NCBI RefSeq assembly: GCF_040819555.1
Contig: NZ_CP161920.1
Span: 3,533,001-3,597,000, forward strand
Direction: 5' to 3'
DNA: 64,000 bases
DNA from: Nitratireductor sp. GISD-1A_MAKvit
GTDB taxonomy: Bacteria > Pseudomonadota > Alphaproteobacteria > Rhizobiales > Rhizobiaceae
The notes beneath the pieces are model-generated. The model was given only the letters and a program-made list of their open reading frames with translations. It did not search any database and was not told the origin of the DNA. The translations under genes and the position numbers were made by a program. Positions 44,302 to 53,135 of the stretch are shown piece by piece. The number at the start of each line of letters is the position of its first letter. The stretch's first letter is position 1.

Positions 44302-45485
44302 TGTGCCGGCAAATATAAGTTGACGGTGGTGCCCTTGCCGGGCGTGCTGAGAATGCCAAGGCGACCTCCGGCCTGGCGCACAAAACCATCCACCATGGAG
44401 AGGCCAAGACCACTGCCCTGCCCCGGCGGCTTGGTGGTGAACATGGGCTGGAGCGCGCGGCGGCGCACCGCCACCGGCATGCCGTGGCCCGTGTCACGCA
44501 CCGACAACAGAACGTAGCGACCCGGCAGAAGGCCAGAGGCTACGCGCGCATCCTCAGGGCGGACAACAACGTTTGACGCTTCAAAATACAGATTTCCGCC
44601 ACCGGGCATGGCATCGCGCGCATTCAGCGCAAGGTTGAGCAGGCTGGGCTCCAGTTGGCCAACGGGTATGACCACGCTGTTCAGTCCATCGGCCACCTTG
44701 AGCGAGATCGAAACCGCATCTCCAAGCGTGCGCCCAAGCATGCGCGTCAACGGTGGCAGGGCCTCACCAAGCTGCACGGCGGCAATGTCCTTCGCATTCT
44801 GGCGACCGAACTGGAGAAGCCTGTCCGCCAGCTCCGAACCTGATTGCGTGGCGTCCAGCGCATCTGCCACGATCTCTGCCAGTTCCGGCTGATCCGCGAG
44901 CCGCTCTTCGAGCCAGCGCAGATTGCTCAGAAGCACTGCGAGAATGTTGTTGAAGTCGTGCGCGATGCCGCTGGTGAGCTGCCCCATCGCCTCCATTCGC
45001 TGTTTTTGTCCCAGCCGCTCAGCGGCCAGCCGCTTTTCCTCCAGAAGCCGGATGCGCTCGAAGCAGCGGGAGAGCGTCGCAAGCAGATCTTCGCTGTGGA
45101 ACGGTTTGCAGAGGTAATCATAGGCGCCGGCCTGCAACGCCTCGACGGCCGTATCGATGGAGGCATAGGCGGTGACCATCACGCACACCACATCCGGATC
45201 GCGCTGGCGAATCTGGCGCACGAGATCGACACCATTGCCCGTGCCGAGCCGTACATCGACCAGAGCGACGGCCATTCGCGCCTCCTCAAGAACGGCAAGC
45301 GCCGCCTGGGGATCATGCGCGACTGCGACCCGGAACCCCTCGATCTTCAAAAGACCCGAAAGGCTGGCGGCAAAATCCTCGTCATCGTCGACAATCAAAA
45401 CGCCGTGGTCTTCCGCCGGCGTGGTTTCGCGCAGCGGATGTTCTCCAATGACCTCTGCAGGTAGGTCGACCTCACGATCACTCAT
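44286..45485 (-). CDS. Response regulator-histidine kinase hybrid (receiver first)
   Basis: This 399-residue cytoplasmic protein has an N-terminal receiver (Asp77 in VALVDVRLG, Lys in YLCKPFHSEDLL), a short coiled coil, then a kinase core with His176 in SGIAHDFNNILAVLLSNL (HDFNN-type H-box) and ATP-site motifs NLALNARDAMPGGG, VRDTGHGMP and GQGSGLGLSMVDGFV. It overlaps the NCS1-kinase gene by 4 bp and would receive or pass phosphate between that sensor and the response regulator. Confidence 0.92.
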   Translation of the reverse strand: MSDREVDLPAEVIGEHPLRETTPAEDHGVLIVDDDEDFAASLSGLLKIEGFRVAVAHDPQAALAVLEEARMAVALVDVRLGTGNGVDLVRQIRQRDPDVVCVMVTAYASIDTAVEALQAGAYDYLCKPFHSEDLLATLSRCFERIRLLEEKRLAAERLGQKQRMEAMGQLTSGIAHDFNNILAVLLSNLRWLEERLADQPELAEIVADALDATQSGSELADRLLQFGRQNAKDIAAVQLGEALPPLTRMLGRTLGDAVSISLKVADGLNSVVIPVGQLEPSLLNLALNARDAMPGGGNLYFEASNVVVRPEDARVASGLLPGRYVLLSVRDTGHGMPVAVRRRALQPMFTTKPPGQGSGLGLSMVDGFVRQAGGRLGILSTPGKGTTVNLYLPAHYSSD

Positions 45486-48142
45486 GGCTCCCGCTCTCCC
45501 GCGCAGGGCAGAACGAGCGACACGGTGGTGCCGACGCCCTTCTGGCTCTCGATGAGCACATCGCCATCATGCTGCTCCATGATGCGCTTGACGAGCGGCA
45601 TGCCGAGCCCGACACCAAACGCCTTGGTGCTGAAGAGCGGCTCGAACACACGCTCGGCCACATCCTGAGACATGCCGGCGCCATTGTCGGAGACCGACAG
45701 GTAGACCCGGTCACGCAGGCGTTGCGTGGAAATGATGATCTGGCCGCTCTGTTTCCCGCGTTCCTCGCAGGCCTGCGCCGCATTCTGCAGAACGTTGGAG
45801 AAGGCCTGCCGCAGACGCTCGGCATCGGCCAGCACATCGCAACCGGCATCGAGCTTGAGCGTGATGAGATGCGCGATGTCTTGATCCTCTTCGCTCAACT
45901 GCTGTTTGACCCAGCGGTCGATGGCCACGGGCGACATCACCGGCGCGTGCTTGCGCGAGAAATCGAGAAGATCCTCGATGATGCGCACACAGCGCCAGGC
46001 ATTGCGCTGCAGGCGCTGCAACTCGCCCGTCACAGGTTCATCGGCGTTCTTGAGCGAGCGGCGCAGGATGTCGGTGGAGGTGACCATCGTGCCAAGTGGA
46101 TTGCGCAACTCATGGCTGACCGTGGCGGTGATCTGGCCGATGGCGGCCAGTCGCTCGTTGGAAGCGAGTTCCTGCTGCGCCTGGCGAAGCTTTTCAAGCG
46201 AGGTGACGAGATCGCGCTCGGCCAGCTCCCGGCTTTCATGCGATAGAACGATCCACCATGCGCCGATGGCAAGAAGCGGCAGTAGCGCAAGGAACACCCG
46301 CAGGAGAAGCGCCCCGCTTTCCACATGAGGCTGAAGCGCCGTGGGTTCGATCAGCCGGTAGGTGAGAAGAAAGACCGCCGCCGTCATCACAGCGAGCGAG
46401 AAAAGGACGCCGCTCACCTTGAGCAGCCGCTGCGTCATGCGCGGCGCGATCTTGCTGCGCAGGGCGCGGCCGAAATATCGCGAACGCGAGGTCTCCAGAA
46501 TTGTCCCCGACGATTTGCAGACATCGTGGCAATGGGAATCGAGACTGCAGCAGAGCGAGCAGATCGGGCGCTGATAAAAGGTGCAGTGCACCATGTCCGG
46601 CCTCTCATATTCCAGCTCGCAGATTTCGCAGCGCACCACCGGCTTCTCGGGTTCGGCAAGCGGCGCGCGCGGGCGGGCAAGATAGTAGCGGCCGCGTGTC
46701 ACCACGCCGATCAGAACAGCGCTTGAAAGCGCGGTGAAGAAGGCGAAGGGAGCTGCATAGGCTTCCGCCAGATCGCCGAAACTGCCCATGAAGCAGATGA
46801 TGGCGAACAGCGAGGCAAATGCCATCGACCCACAGCCCACCGGATTGAAATCGTAGAGATAGGCGCGCTTGAACTCCGTGAAGGGCGGGCTGATGCCCAT
46901 CGGCTTCAAGATGGCGAGATCCGCGAAGATAGAGCCGATCCAGGCGGCGGCAATGACCGAATAGACTGCCAGCACCAGCTCCAGCGTCTGGAAGATGCCG
47001 AGCAGCATCAAAAGCAGAGAGATCAGGATGTTGAAGATCAGCCAGACCACACGGCCGGGGTGATAATGCGTGACACGCGAGAAGAAGTTGGACCAGGCAA
47101 GCGAGCCGGCATAGGCGTTCGTCACGTTGATCTTGACCTGAGAGATAAGGACGAAGATCGCCGCCAGCGCCAGAACGGTGCGCGGGTCGTCGCTCACATA
47201 TTCATAGGCCTTGATGTACATGTGGATCGGCTCAAGCGCCGTCGATGGCGAGAGGCCGGCCGAGACCGCAAGGACGGCCAGAAGGCTGCCGCAGAGAATC
47301 TTGAAACCGCCGACCACGATCCAGCCGGGACCGGCGGAGATGACCGCCGCCCACCAGCGCCAACGGTTTTCGCGTGTCTTGTCGGGCAGAAAGCGCAGAT
47401 AATCCACCTGTTCGCCGATCTGGATGGAGAGCGCGCACAGGACACCGATGGCCGAGCCGAAGGCGAGCACATCGAAACCGCCATCCGCCGTTTCGCTGCC
47501 GGCAAACGCCATCCACTGATCGAGCGTTTCGGGATGGCCGACCGCGATGTAGATGAAGGGCGCAAGCAGCATGGCGATCCAGATGGGCTGAGTGACCATC
47601 TGCAACTTGCTGATCATGGTTACGCCCATGAAGGTGATGGGAATGATGACGAGCGATGAGATGATGTAGCCCAGCACCAGCGGCACATCTGCGAACAGTT
47701 TTAGCGCCTGCGCCATGATCGCGCCCTCGAGCGCGAAGAAGATGAATGTGAAGGTCGCATAGATCAGCGACGTGATGGTGGAGCCGATATAGCCGAACCC
47801 CGCCCCGCGCGTGAGCAGATCCATGTCAATGTTGTAGCGGCTCGAATAATAGGCAATGGGCAGGTTCGTGACGAAGACGAACAGGCAGGTGATGAGCACG
47901 GCGGGAAACGCGTTGGCGAAGCCGTAGCTGAGTGTGATCGCTCCGCCGATGGCCTCCAGCGCCAGAAACGAGATGCCGCCCAGAGCGGTGTTTGCGATGA
48001 CGAATGGAGACCAGCGCCGGAAGGACCGCGCGGCATAGCGCAGCGAATAATCCTCCAGCGTCTCATTGGCGATCCATGAATGATAGGATCGTAAGGCAGG
48101 CGATTGCGGTGTATCCACTAATCCGCACTCCGCCCCGAACAC
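45482..48142 (-). CDS. NCS1-type permease fused to a cysteine-rich segment and histidine kinase
   Basis: This 886-residue fusion has residues ~35-490 resembling the purine/cytosine permease (NCS1) family, with about twelve membrane segments, GGAITLSYGF, NAYAGSLAWSNFFSRV and a YDFNPVGCGS loop. Residues ~505-545 form a Cys/His cluster with CEIC, HC, CSLCC, HCHDVC. Two further membrane helices, a coiled coil, then H-box SHELRNPLGT with His677, N-box NVLQNAAQA, DNGAGM and GVGLGMPLV follow. The permease part probably senses a nucleobase-like or other N-heterocyclic solute. The start codon is GTG at 48142; GTG 48118 is also possible. SSS-kinase fusions (CbrA) are known; an NCS1 version is rarer. 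Confidence 0.9.
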   Translation of the reverse strand: MFGAECGLVDTPQSPALRSYHSWIANETLEDYSLRYAARSFRRWSPFVIANTALGGISFLALEAIGGAITLSYGFANAFPAVLITCLFVFVTNLPIAYYSSRYNIDMDLLTRGAGFGYIGSTITSLIYATFTFIFFALEGAIMAQALKLFADVPLVLGYIISSLVIIPITFMGVTMISKLQMVTQPIWIAMLLAPFIYIAVGHPETLDQWMAFAGSETADGGFDVLAFGSAIGVLCALSIQIGEQVDYLRFLPDKTRENRWRWWAAVISAGPGWIVVGGFKILCGSLLAVLAVSAGLSPSTALEPIHMYIKAYEYVSDDPRTVLALAAIFVLISQVKINVTNAYAGSLAWSNFFSRVTHYHPGRVVWLIFNILISLLLMLLGIFQTLELVLAVYSVIAAAWIGSIFADLAILKPMGISPPFTEFKRAYLYDFNPVGCGSMAFASLFAIICFMGSFGDLAEAYAAPFAFFTALSSAVLIGVVTRGRYYLARPRAPLAEPEKPVVRCEICELEYERPDMVHCTFYQRPICSLCCSLDSHCHDVCKSSGTILETSRSRYFGRALRSKIAPRMTQRLLKVSGVLFSLAVMTAAVFLLTYRLIEPTALQPHVESGALLLRVFLALLPLLAIGAWWIVLSHESRELAERDLVTSLEKLRQAQQELASNERLAAIGQITATVSHELRNPLGTMVTSTDILRRSLKNADEPVTGELQRLQRNAWRCVRIIEDLLDFSRKHAPVMSPVAIDRWVKQQLSEEDQDIAHLITLKLDAGCDVLADAERLRQAFSNVLQNAAQACEERGKQSGQIIISTQRLRDRVYLSVSDNGAGMSQDVAERVFEPLFSTKAFGVGLGMPLVKRIMEQHDGDVLIESQKGVGTTVSLVLPCAGEREP

Positions 48143-48358
48143 TGCCCTTCAGGCAGGGTTTGTGCTTTTCGCATCTTCTTGAGGTTCTCCCATTCTCCCC
48201 GTCTGGATGATCACACAAAGCTGGCGTCGAAACCAGCCTCGTGCAGTTCGCTGCATCAGTTGTGCCATAATCTCCCGCGCCGGGTGAGCCTATTGCATTT
48301 GTCGACCGATCAGTATCTGTGTGCGGAAAAAGCCGGTCCGCAAACGTTCGGGGAAATC

Positions 48359-49465
48359 ATGGGCACGACATCCGACATCATCATTATCGGCGGCGGTATC
48401 GCTGGAATTGGGGCCGGAGCACGGATGGCGACCGACGCCAGCGTGACCGTGCTGGAGGCAGAGGAAGCCATTGGCTACCACGCCACAGGCCGTTCTGCAG
48501 CGATCTTCATTCGCAATTATGGAAACGCAACTCTGCGTGCACTGAATGCCGCATCCGAGCCGGTGTTTCTTGAACCGGAAGGTATTTCCGAGGAATGCCT
48601 TCTTACACCGCGCGGCCTTCTTTATGTGGCCAGCGAGGAGCATGTCGACGCACTGGACAGAATCCTCGAAGGCGCGACGGGCATGGAGCGGCTTGACGCG
48701 AACGCAGCGGTTGCGCGCGTGCCCATTCTGCGGCGCGAGAACATCGTGGCAGCGGCGATTGAGGAAGGAGCGCGGGATATCGATGTCGACCGCCTGCTGC
48801 AAGGCTTTGCGAAGATGCTGCGCCATGAGGGCGGCCGTATCGTCAACAAGGCTCCGGTCACCGCAATTTCGCGTGCCGATGGTGTCTGGACGCTTGAAAC
48901 CCCGCAGGGCCCGTTCTCTGCACCCATCATCGTCAATGCTGCTGGCGCATGGGCCGACGAGATTGCTGCGCTTGCCGGTGTACAGACACTCGGTCTCACG
49001 CCCATGCGGCGCTCTGCCGTGATATTGCCGGCGCCGGACGGGCATGACGTGACTGGCTGGCCGCTTTTCGCATGTGCCGGCGAAGGCTGGTATGCCAAAC
49101 CGGATGCGGGCAAGCTCATGGTTTCGCCGGCTGACGAAGAGCCTTCCGAGCCGTTCGATGCCTGGCCCGACGACATGGTGCTGGCCGAAGGCCTGCATCG
49201 TTTCGAGCAGGCTGTCACCGTTCCCGTCACGCGTATCGAGCGCAGCTGGGCAGGCCTGCGGAGCTTTTTCCCCGACCGCACGCCGGCTGTCGGCTTTGCT
49301 CCTGACGCAGAGGGCTTTTTCTGGCTGGCCGGACAGGGAGGCTATGGCGTACAGACCTCGCCTGCCCTTTCGGCGCTGGCGGCAGATCTTTGCGCAGGGC
49401 GTCAACCCGCCCTGCCCGAACCCGTGGTGCAGGCTCTCGCACCAAATCGTCTCATCAAGTCCTGA
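48359..49465 (+). CDS. FAD-dependent D-amino acid dehydrogenase-like oxidoreductase (D-arginine dehydrogenase type)
   Basis: This 368-residue flavoenzyme of the DAO family has dinucleotide motif DIIIIGGGIAGIGAGAR, then GYHATGRSAA, VNAAGAWADEIAALAGV, WAGLRSFFPDRTPAVGF and AEGFFWLAGQGGYGVQTSPA. These match Pseudomonas D-arginine dehydrogenase DauA closely. The ATG at 48359 has GGGGAAATC before it. The product imine is probably handled by the RidA-family protein encoded 11 bp downstream. Confidence 0.88.
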   Translation: MGTTSDIIIIGGGIAGIGAGARMATDASVTVLEAEEAIGYHATGRSAAIFIRNYGNATLRALNAASEPVFLEPEGISEECLLTPRGLLYVASEEHVDALDRILEGATGMERLDANAAVARVPILRRENIVAAAIEEGARDIDVDRLLQGFAKMLRHEGGRIVNKAPVTAISRADGVWTLETPQGPFSAPIIVNAAGAWADEIAALAGVQTLGLTPMRRSAVILPAPDGHDVTGWPLFACAGEGWYAKPDAGKLMVSPADEEPSEPFDAWPDDMVLAEGLHRFEQAVTVPVTRIERSWAGLRSFFPDRTPAVGFAPDAEGFFWLAGQGGYGVQTSPALSALAADLCAGRQPALPEPVVQALAPNRLIKS

Positions 49466-49476
49466 AAGGAAATTCC

Positions 49477-49827
49477 ATGTCCGAGATCAAACGCGTCGAC
49501 ACCGGCACCCGCATGAGCCAGGCCGTCATCCACAACGGCACGATCTATCTGGCTGGCCAGGTGGGGACACCCGGCGAGAGCGTGGCGACGCAAACCAAGG
49601 ACATCCTCAAGAAGATCGACGCGCTTCTGGAGCAGAATGGTTCTGACAAGACCCGCATTTTGCAGGCAACCATCTGGCTGGCCGACATGAAGGATTTCGC
49701 CGAGATGAACGAAGTCTGGGATGCGTGGGTCGCGCCGGGGCATGCGCCGGCTCGCGCCTGCGGCGAGTCAGCACTTGCCACACCCGACTACACGGTCGAG
49801 ATCATCGTCGTCGCGGCGGCCGGCTGA
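49477..49827 (+). CDS. RidA-family imine deaminase
   Basis: This 116-residue protein of the RidA/YjgF family hydrolyses reactive imines or enamines. Visible features are VIHNGTIYLAGQVG, then TRILQATIWLADMKDFAEMNEVWDAW and GHAPARACGESALA with the Arg that binds the substrate carboxylate. It follows the D-amino acid dehydrogenase-like gene closely, so it probably clears the imine made by it. The next gene ends 1 bp away on the opposite strand. Confidence 0.92.
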   Translation: MSEIKRVDTGTRMSQAVIHNGTIYLAGQVGTPGESVATQTKDILKKIDALLEQNGSDKTRILQATIWLADMKDFAEMNEVWDAWVAPGHAPARACGESALATPDYTVEIIVVAAAG

Positions 49828-51051
49828 TCACATTGTTCTCTTGACCGGTAACACCGGTTCCCGGCTTGCCCCTGCGGCAAGCCGGACAAGAACGAAGCCC
49901 ACGATACCGGTAGCAAGGAAACCCGCTGCGAGCGGTACGGTCGTGAGATTGTAGAACGCGCCGAAGCCGACCGCAAAAACGACGGCCACGAGGCTGGAGC
50001 CCGATGCGATGAGCGAGGCCCCCAGCCCGGCCAGTTGCCCGAGTGAATGCATCGCCATGGCATTCAGATTGCCGAACAGGATGCCGATGCAGAAGAAGAT
50101 CGCAAAGCCCATTGCCATGAAGACGGCGAATGGCGGCCTGCCCGCATGAAAAAGCGACAAAAGCAGCAGACCGAGGCCAAGTGTTACAAGCCCCAGAAAG
50201 GCCCCCTCACACATTGCCTGCATGCCAAAGCGGCGCACGACCTGGGCGTTGACAATGGAGGCAAGGCCAATGCCGGCGGCGAACGCTGCAAAATAGACCG
50301 GGAACATGGTTGAAACGCCATAGACATCGAAGAAGATGTCCGCCGCCGTGCTCAAATACTGAAGATGGGCCCCGAACACGAAGCCGGTTGCGACAATAAG
50401 CAGTGTCACGCGGCGATTGCCCAGGATCCGCGCAGTGTTTTGCAGGAGCGTCGCCGGATGAAAGCGGATGCGGCTTTGCGGCGGTAGCGTTTCTGGCTGT
50501 CGCGCGAGAAGCCAGACGCACAAAAGCATCGAAAGGATGAGATACACCACGAAAATGGCCCGCCAGCCGGCGAAGGCCAGAACAAGCTGCCCCATGGCGG
50601 GCGCAAGCATCGGCACGAGTATGAACAGTACGAACATGAAAGACATGATGCGCGCCATGGCTTCACCTTCGAACTGGTCGCGGATCAGAGCGCGCGTTGC
50701 GATTTTCGGCCCTGCCACGCCGATGCCCTGCAGGATACGGCCGACAACGATCATGCCAACGCTTGTCGAAAACATCGCCACCAGCGTGCCCGCCATATAG
50801 AGGCCAAGGCCAAGGACCAGAGCACGCTTGCGCCCGATGGCGTCGGAAACCGGCCCGAGGAAAAGCTCGCCGAACACCATGCCAAAGATGAACAGGGACA
50901 CGATGTGCTGCGTTGAGAGCGGCGGCTCGACATGCAGATCCGCTTCGATGACGCGCAGCGCGGGCAGCACTGCATCGATGCTGAGTGCCGTCAGCGACGT
51001 GAGAAACGCGTAGAGTGCGATACGCTCGAACGAGATGGAACGTTTTTTCAT
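49828..51051 (-). CDS. Bcr/CflA-type MFS drug or metabolite exporter
   Basis: This 407-residue inner-membrane transporter has twelve hydrophobic segments. The DHA1 motif A reads GPVSDAIGRKRALVLG between helices 2 and 3, with the motif RILQGIGVAGPKIATRALIRD typical of Bcr/CflA. The ATG at 51051 (MKKRSISFERIALY) is used; upstream sequence in frame is unlike the family and overlaps the Lrp gene region. The Lrp gene ends 17 bp upstream, so the two are probably cotranscribed. Confidence 0.88.
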   Translation of the reverse strand: MKKRSISFERIALYAFLTSLTALSIDAVLPALRVIEADLHVEPPLSTQHIVSLFIFGMVFGELFLGPVSDAIGRKRALVLGLGLYMAGTLVAMFSTSVGMIVVGRILQGIGVAGPKIATRALIRDQFEGEAMARIMSFMFVLFILVPMLAPAMGQLVLAFAGWRAIFVVYLILSMLLCVWLLARQPETLPPQSRIRFHPATLLQNTARILGNRRVTLLIVATGFVFGAHLQYLSTAADIFFDVYGVSTMFPVYFAAFAAGIGLASIVNAQVVRRFGMQAMCEGAFLGLVTLGLGLLLLSLFHAGRPPFAVFMAMGFAIFFCIGILFGNLNAMAMHSLGQLAGLGASLIASGSSLVAVVFAVGFGAFYNLTTVPLAAGFLATGIVGFVLVRLAAGASREPVLPVKRTM

Positions 51052-51067
51052 AGACGGGTCCGAACGG

Positions 51068-51529
51068 TCAGATCGGCAGGGGGCGGCGCTCTTCAATGGC
51101 TTCCATGGCGAAATAGGAAGTGACGGATTCAAGCTCGACCTTCTCAATCAGACGCTGATAGACCGAATCGTAGCTTTCCATATCCGTTGTGACGATGCGC
51201 AGCATGTAATCATAGTCACCCCCGATGCGGAAGAAGTCCACGATTTCGGGAATGCTGGAAACATGCTGGCGAAAGGTCTGAAGCCAGGTCGCTGAGTGAT
51301 GCCGGGTCTTGACCATGACGAAAACCACAAGCCCCAGCCCGAGCTTGTTTCGGTCGACCTGAAGTGTTCTCCCACGGATCACCCCGCGTTCTTCCAGTGA
51401 TTTCAGGCGACGCCAGCAGGCATTCTGGGAGAGCCCCACCTTCTCTGCCAGGTCTCTCTGCGAGAGGCTTGCATCGCGCTGAAGCGCCCGCAGAATGCGC
51501 CGGTCAAACTGATCTATTTTTACGCTCAT
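51068..51529 (-). CDS. Lrp/AsnC-family transcriptional regulator
   Basis: This 153-residue regulator has an N-terminal helix-turn-helix (IDQFDRRILRALQRDASLSQRDLAEKVGLSQNACWRRLKSLEERGVI) and then the RAM ligand domain with VPEI-like SSIPEIVDFFRIGGDYDYMLRIV. The ATG at 51529 is preferred over a TTG two codons upstream. It is divergent from the aminotransferase-fold gene and may regulate it and the MFS gene in response to an amino acid. Confidence 0.93.
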   Translation of the reverse strand: MSVKIDQFDRRILRALQRDASLSQRDLAEKVGLSQNACWRRLKSLEERGVIRGRTLQVDRNKLGLGLVVFVMVKTRHHSATWLQTFRQHVSSIPEIVDFFRIGGDYDYMLRIVTTDMESYDSVYQRLIEKVELESVTSYFAMEAIEERRPLPI

Positions 51530-51539
51530 ACTCAATCAT

Positions 51540-51569
51540 TTGACCCATTTTCTGCGAAATTGCCATAAC
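51540..51569 (+). promoter_or_regulatory. Candidate promoter of the aminotransferase-fold gene
   Basis: TTGACC (51540-51545) and CATAAC (51564-51569) are separated by 18 bp in an AT-rich stretch 11 bp upstream of the lrp start. Transcription would start near 51576, giving a ~60-nt leader before the ATG at 51639. Confidence 0.5.
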
Positions 51570-51638
51570 TTTGTGTGGAAATGATAGCCAAACATTGTGC
51601 GATCCTTTCGGAAACCATCAAACCAGCGGATCACATCA

Positions 51639-53096
51639 ATGCCCAACGAGCTTCTCAAAGCCTTTGTCGACGATCTTCATCGCGCCGACCTTCCCGCATA
51701 TCTGCGTGGCGGATTGATAGGAGAAGATGCGGTAATCGACGGGCCGTGTGGTGAGAAAAAGCTGATATACGCAGATTACGTCGCCTCCGGGCGCGCCCTT
51801 GCCCAGGTTGAAGATTTCATCCGCGACAAGGTGCTCCCCTATTACGCCAACAGCCATACGGAAGCCTCCTATTGTGGATCCTTCTGCACCCGGCTTCGTC
51901 AGGCTGCGCGGGCCGAGATCCATCAGATCGTCAAGGCCGACAATCAGACCAGCGTGGTCTTTTCAGGCTCTGGTGCGACCGCCGGCATAAACCGGCTTGT
52001 CCGGCTGCTGCAGATTGCAGAAATGGTGGAGGCTGGCGGCCGGGCAGTCGTGTTCACCGGCCCCTACGAGCATCATTCCAACATTCTGCCATGGCGCGAA
52101 AGCGGTGCCGAGATTGTCGCCGTGCCTGAAGCCGTTAATGGCGGGCCCGACCTCGCTGCACTTGAGACCGCTCTCATTGCCAATGCCGACGCCGCGCTGA
52201 AGATCGGTACATTCTCGGCCGTTTCCAACGTGACTGGTATTGTCACGGACACGGACGCTGTGACACGTGTCCTCAAGGCGCATGGCGCGCTTGCGATATG
52301 GGACTACGCCGGCGGCGCGCCCTATCTTGACATAGACATGAAGCCCGGTACCGACTGCGCCAAGGATGCCGTGGTGCTTTCACCGCACAAGTTTCCCGGT
52401 GGTCCGGGCGCGTCCGGGCTTCTGATCGTGCGCAACGCCATCGCCCGCACCACCCGACCGACCATGCCGGGCGGCGGCTCGGTGACGTTCGTTTCGCCAT
52501 GGACGCACGACTACTCTCCGTCCCTTTCGGCACGGGAAGAAGCCGGCACACCGAATGTGGTGGGTGACATTCGGGCCGCGCTCGTGATGCTCGTCAAGGA
52601 AGCACTGGGGCAGGAATTCATCGATCGCCGGCACGAGGAGCTCCATGGCAGAGCCGTTGCCGTCTGGTCACAGAACCCCTGCATGCAGATTCTTGGCAAT
52701 CCGGCCGCGCCACGTCTGCCGATTTTCTCCTTCCGTATTCTGTGCCCTGAGAACGGCATGCTTCATCACCAGCTCTTCACGCGCTTGCTGAGCGACCTGC
52801 ATGGCATTCAGGCGCGCGGCGGCTGTGCCTGTGCTGGCCCCTATGCGCATCACCTTCTGGGCATTGACGAGGCACAGTCGAATGCCATGCTGCAAAGCAT
52901 TCGAGAGGGCCGGGAAATGGAAAAGCCGGGATGGGTGCGCCTCAATCTGAGCTACCTGATGACTGACGAGAAAGCAGACTTCGTCATCCAGACCGTCGAT
53001 CGGCTCGCCCGGGAAGCATGGCGTCATGCAGACGCGTATGATTTCGATCCGCACACTGCACGCTTCAGCCACAGAACGCTCGCGATGGCGGGCTAG
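51639..53096 (+). CDS. PLP-dependent class V aminotransferase-fold enzyme (cysteine desulfurase-like)
   Basis: This 485-residue enzyme has motifs VFSGSGATAGINRLVRLL, GPYEHHSNILPWRE, WDYAGGAPYLDIDM, and the PLP lysine in VVLSPHKFPGGPGASG. Near the end RGGCACAGPYAHHLLGI has Cys residues at the place of the cysteine desulfurase catalytic loop, but the chain is ~80 residues longer than SufS. The substrate is unknown; it could be a desulfurase/lyase or an aminotransferase. A GTG at 51597 would add fourteen residues. Control by the divergent Lrp gene is likely. Confidence 0.87.
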   Translation: MPNELLKAFVDDLHRADLPAYLRGGLIGEDAVIDGPCGEKKLIYADYVASGRALAQVEDFIRDKVLPYYANSHTEASYCGSFCTRLRQAARAEIHQIVKADNQTSVVFSGSGATAGINRLVRLLQIAEMVEAGGRAVVFTGPYEHHSNILPWRESGAEIVAVPEAVNGGPDLAALETALIANADAALKIGTFSAVSNVTGIVTDTDAVTRVLKAHGALAIWDYAGGAPYLDIDMKPGTDCAKDAVVLSPHKFPGGPGASGLLIVRNAIARTTRPTMPGGGSVTFVSPWTHDYSPSLSAREEAGTPNVVGDIRAALVMLVKEALGQEFIDRRHEELHGRAVAVWSQNPCMQILGNPAAPRLPIFSFRILCPENGMLHHQLFTRLLSDLHGIQARGGCACAGPYAHHLLGIDEAQSNAMLQSIREGREMEKPGWVRLNLSYLMTDEKADFVIQTVDRLAREAWRHADAYDFDPHTARFSHRTLAMAG

Positions 53097-53098
53097 TC

Positions 53099-53125
53099 AA
53101 AAAGGCCGGGCCGGGTTGCCCGGCC
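53099..53125 (-). terminator. Rho-independent terminator of the NAGGN operon
   Basis: On the minus strand GGCCGGGC (53125-53118) pairs perfectly with GCCCGGCC (53111-53104) around a 6-nt loop, followed by TTTTT (53103-53099). It lies 11 bp past the M42 peptidase stop and 3 bp past the convergent gene's stop, where the T-run serves only the minus strand. Confidence 0.8.
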
Positions 53126-53135
53126 GATCCATGTT

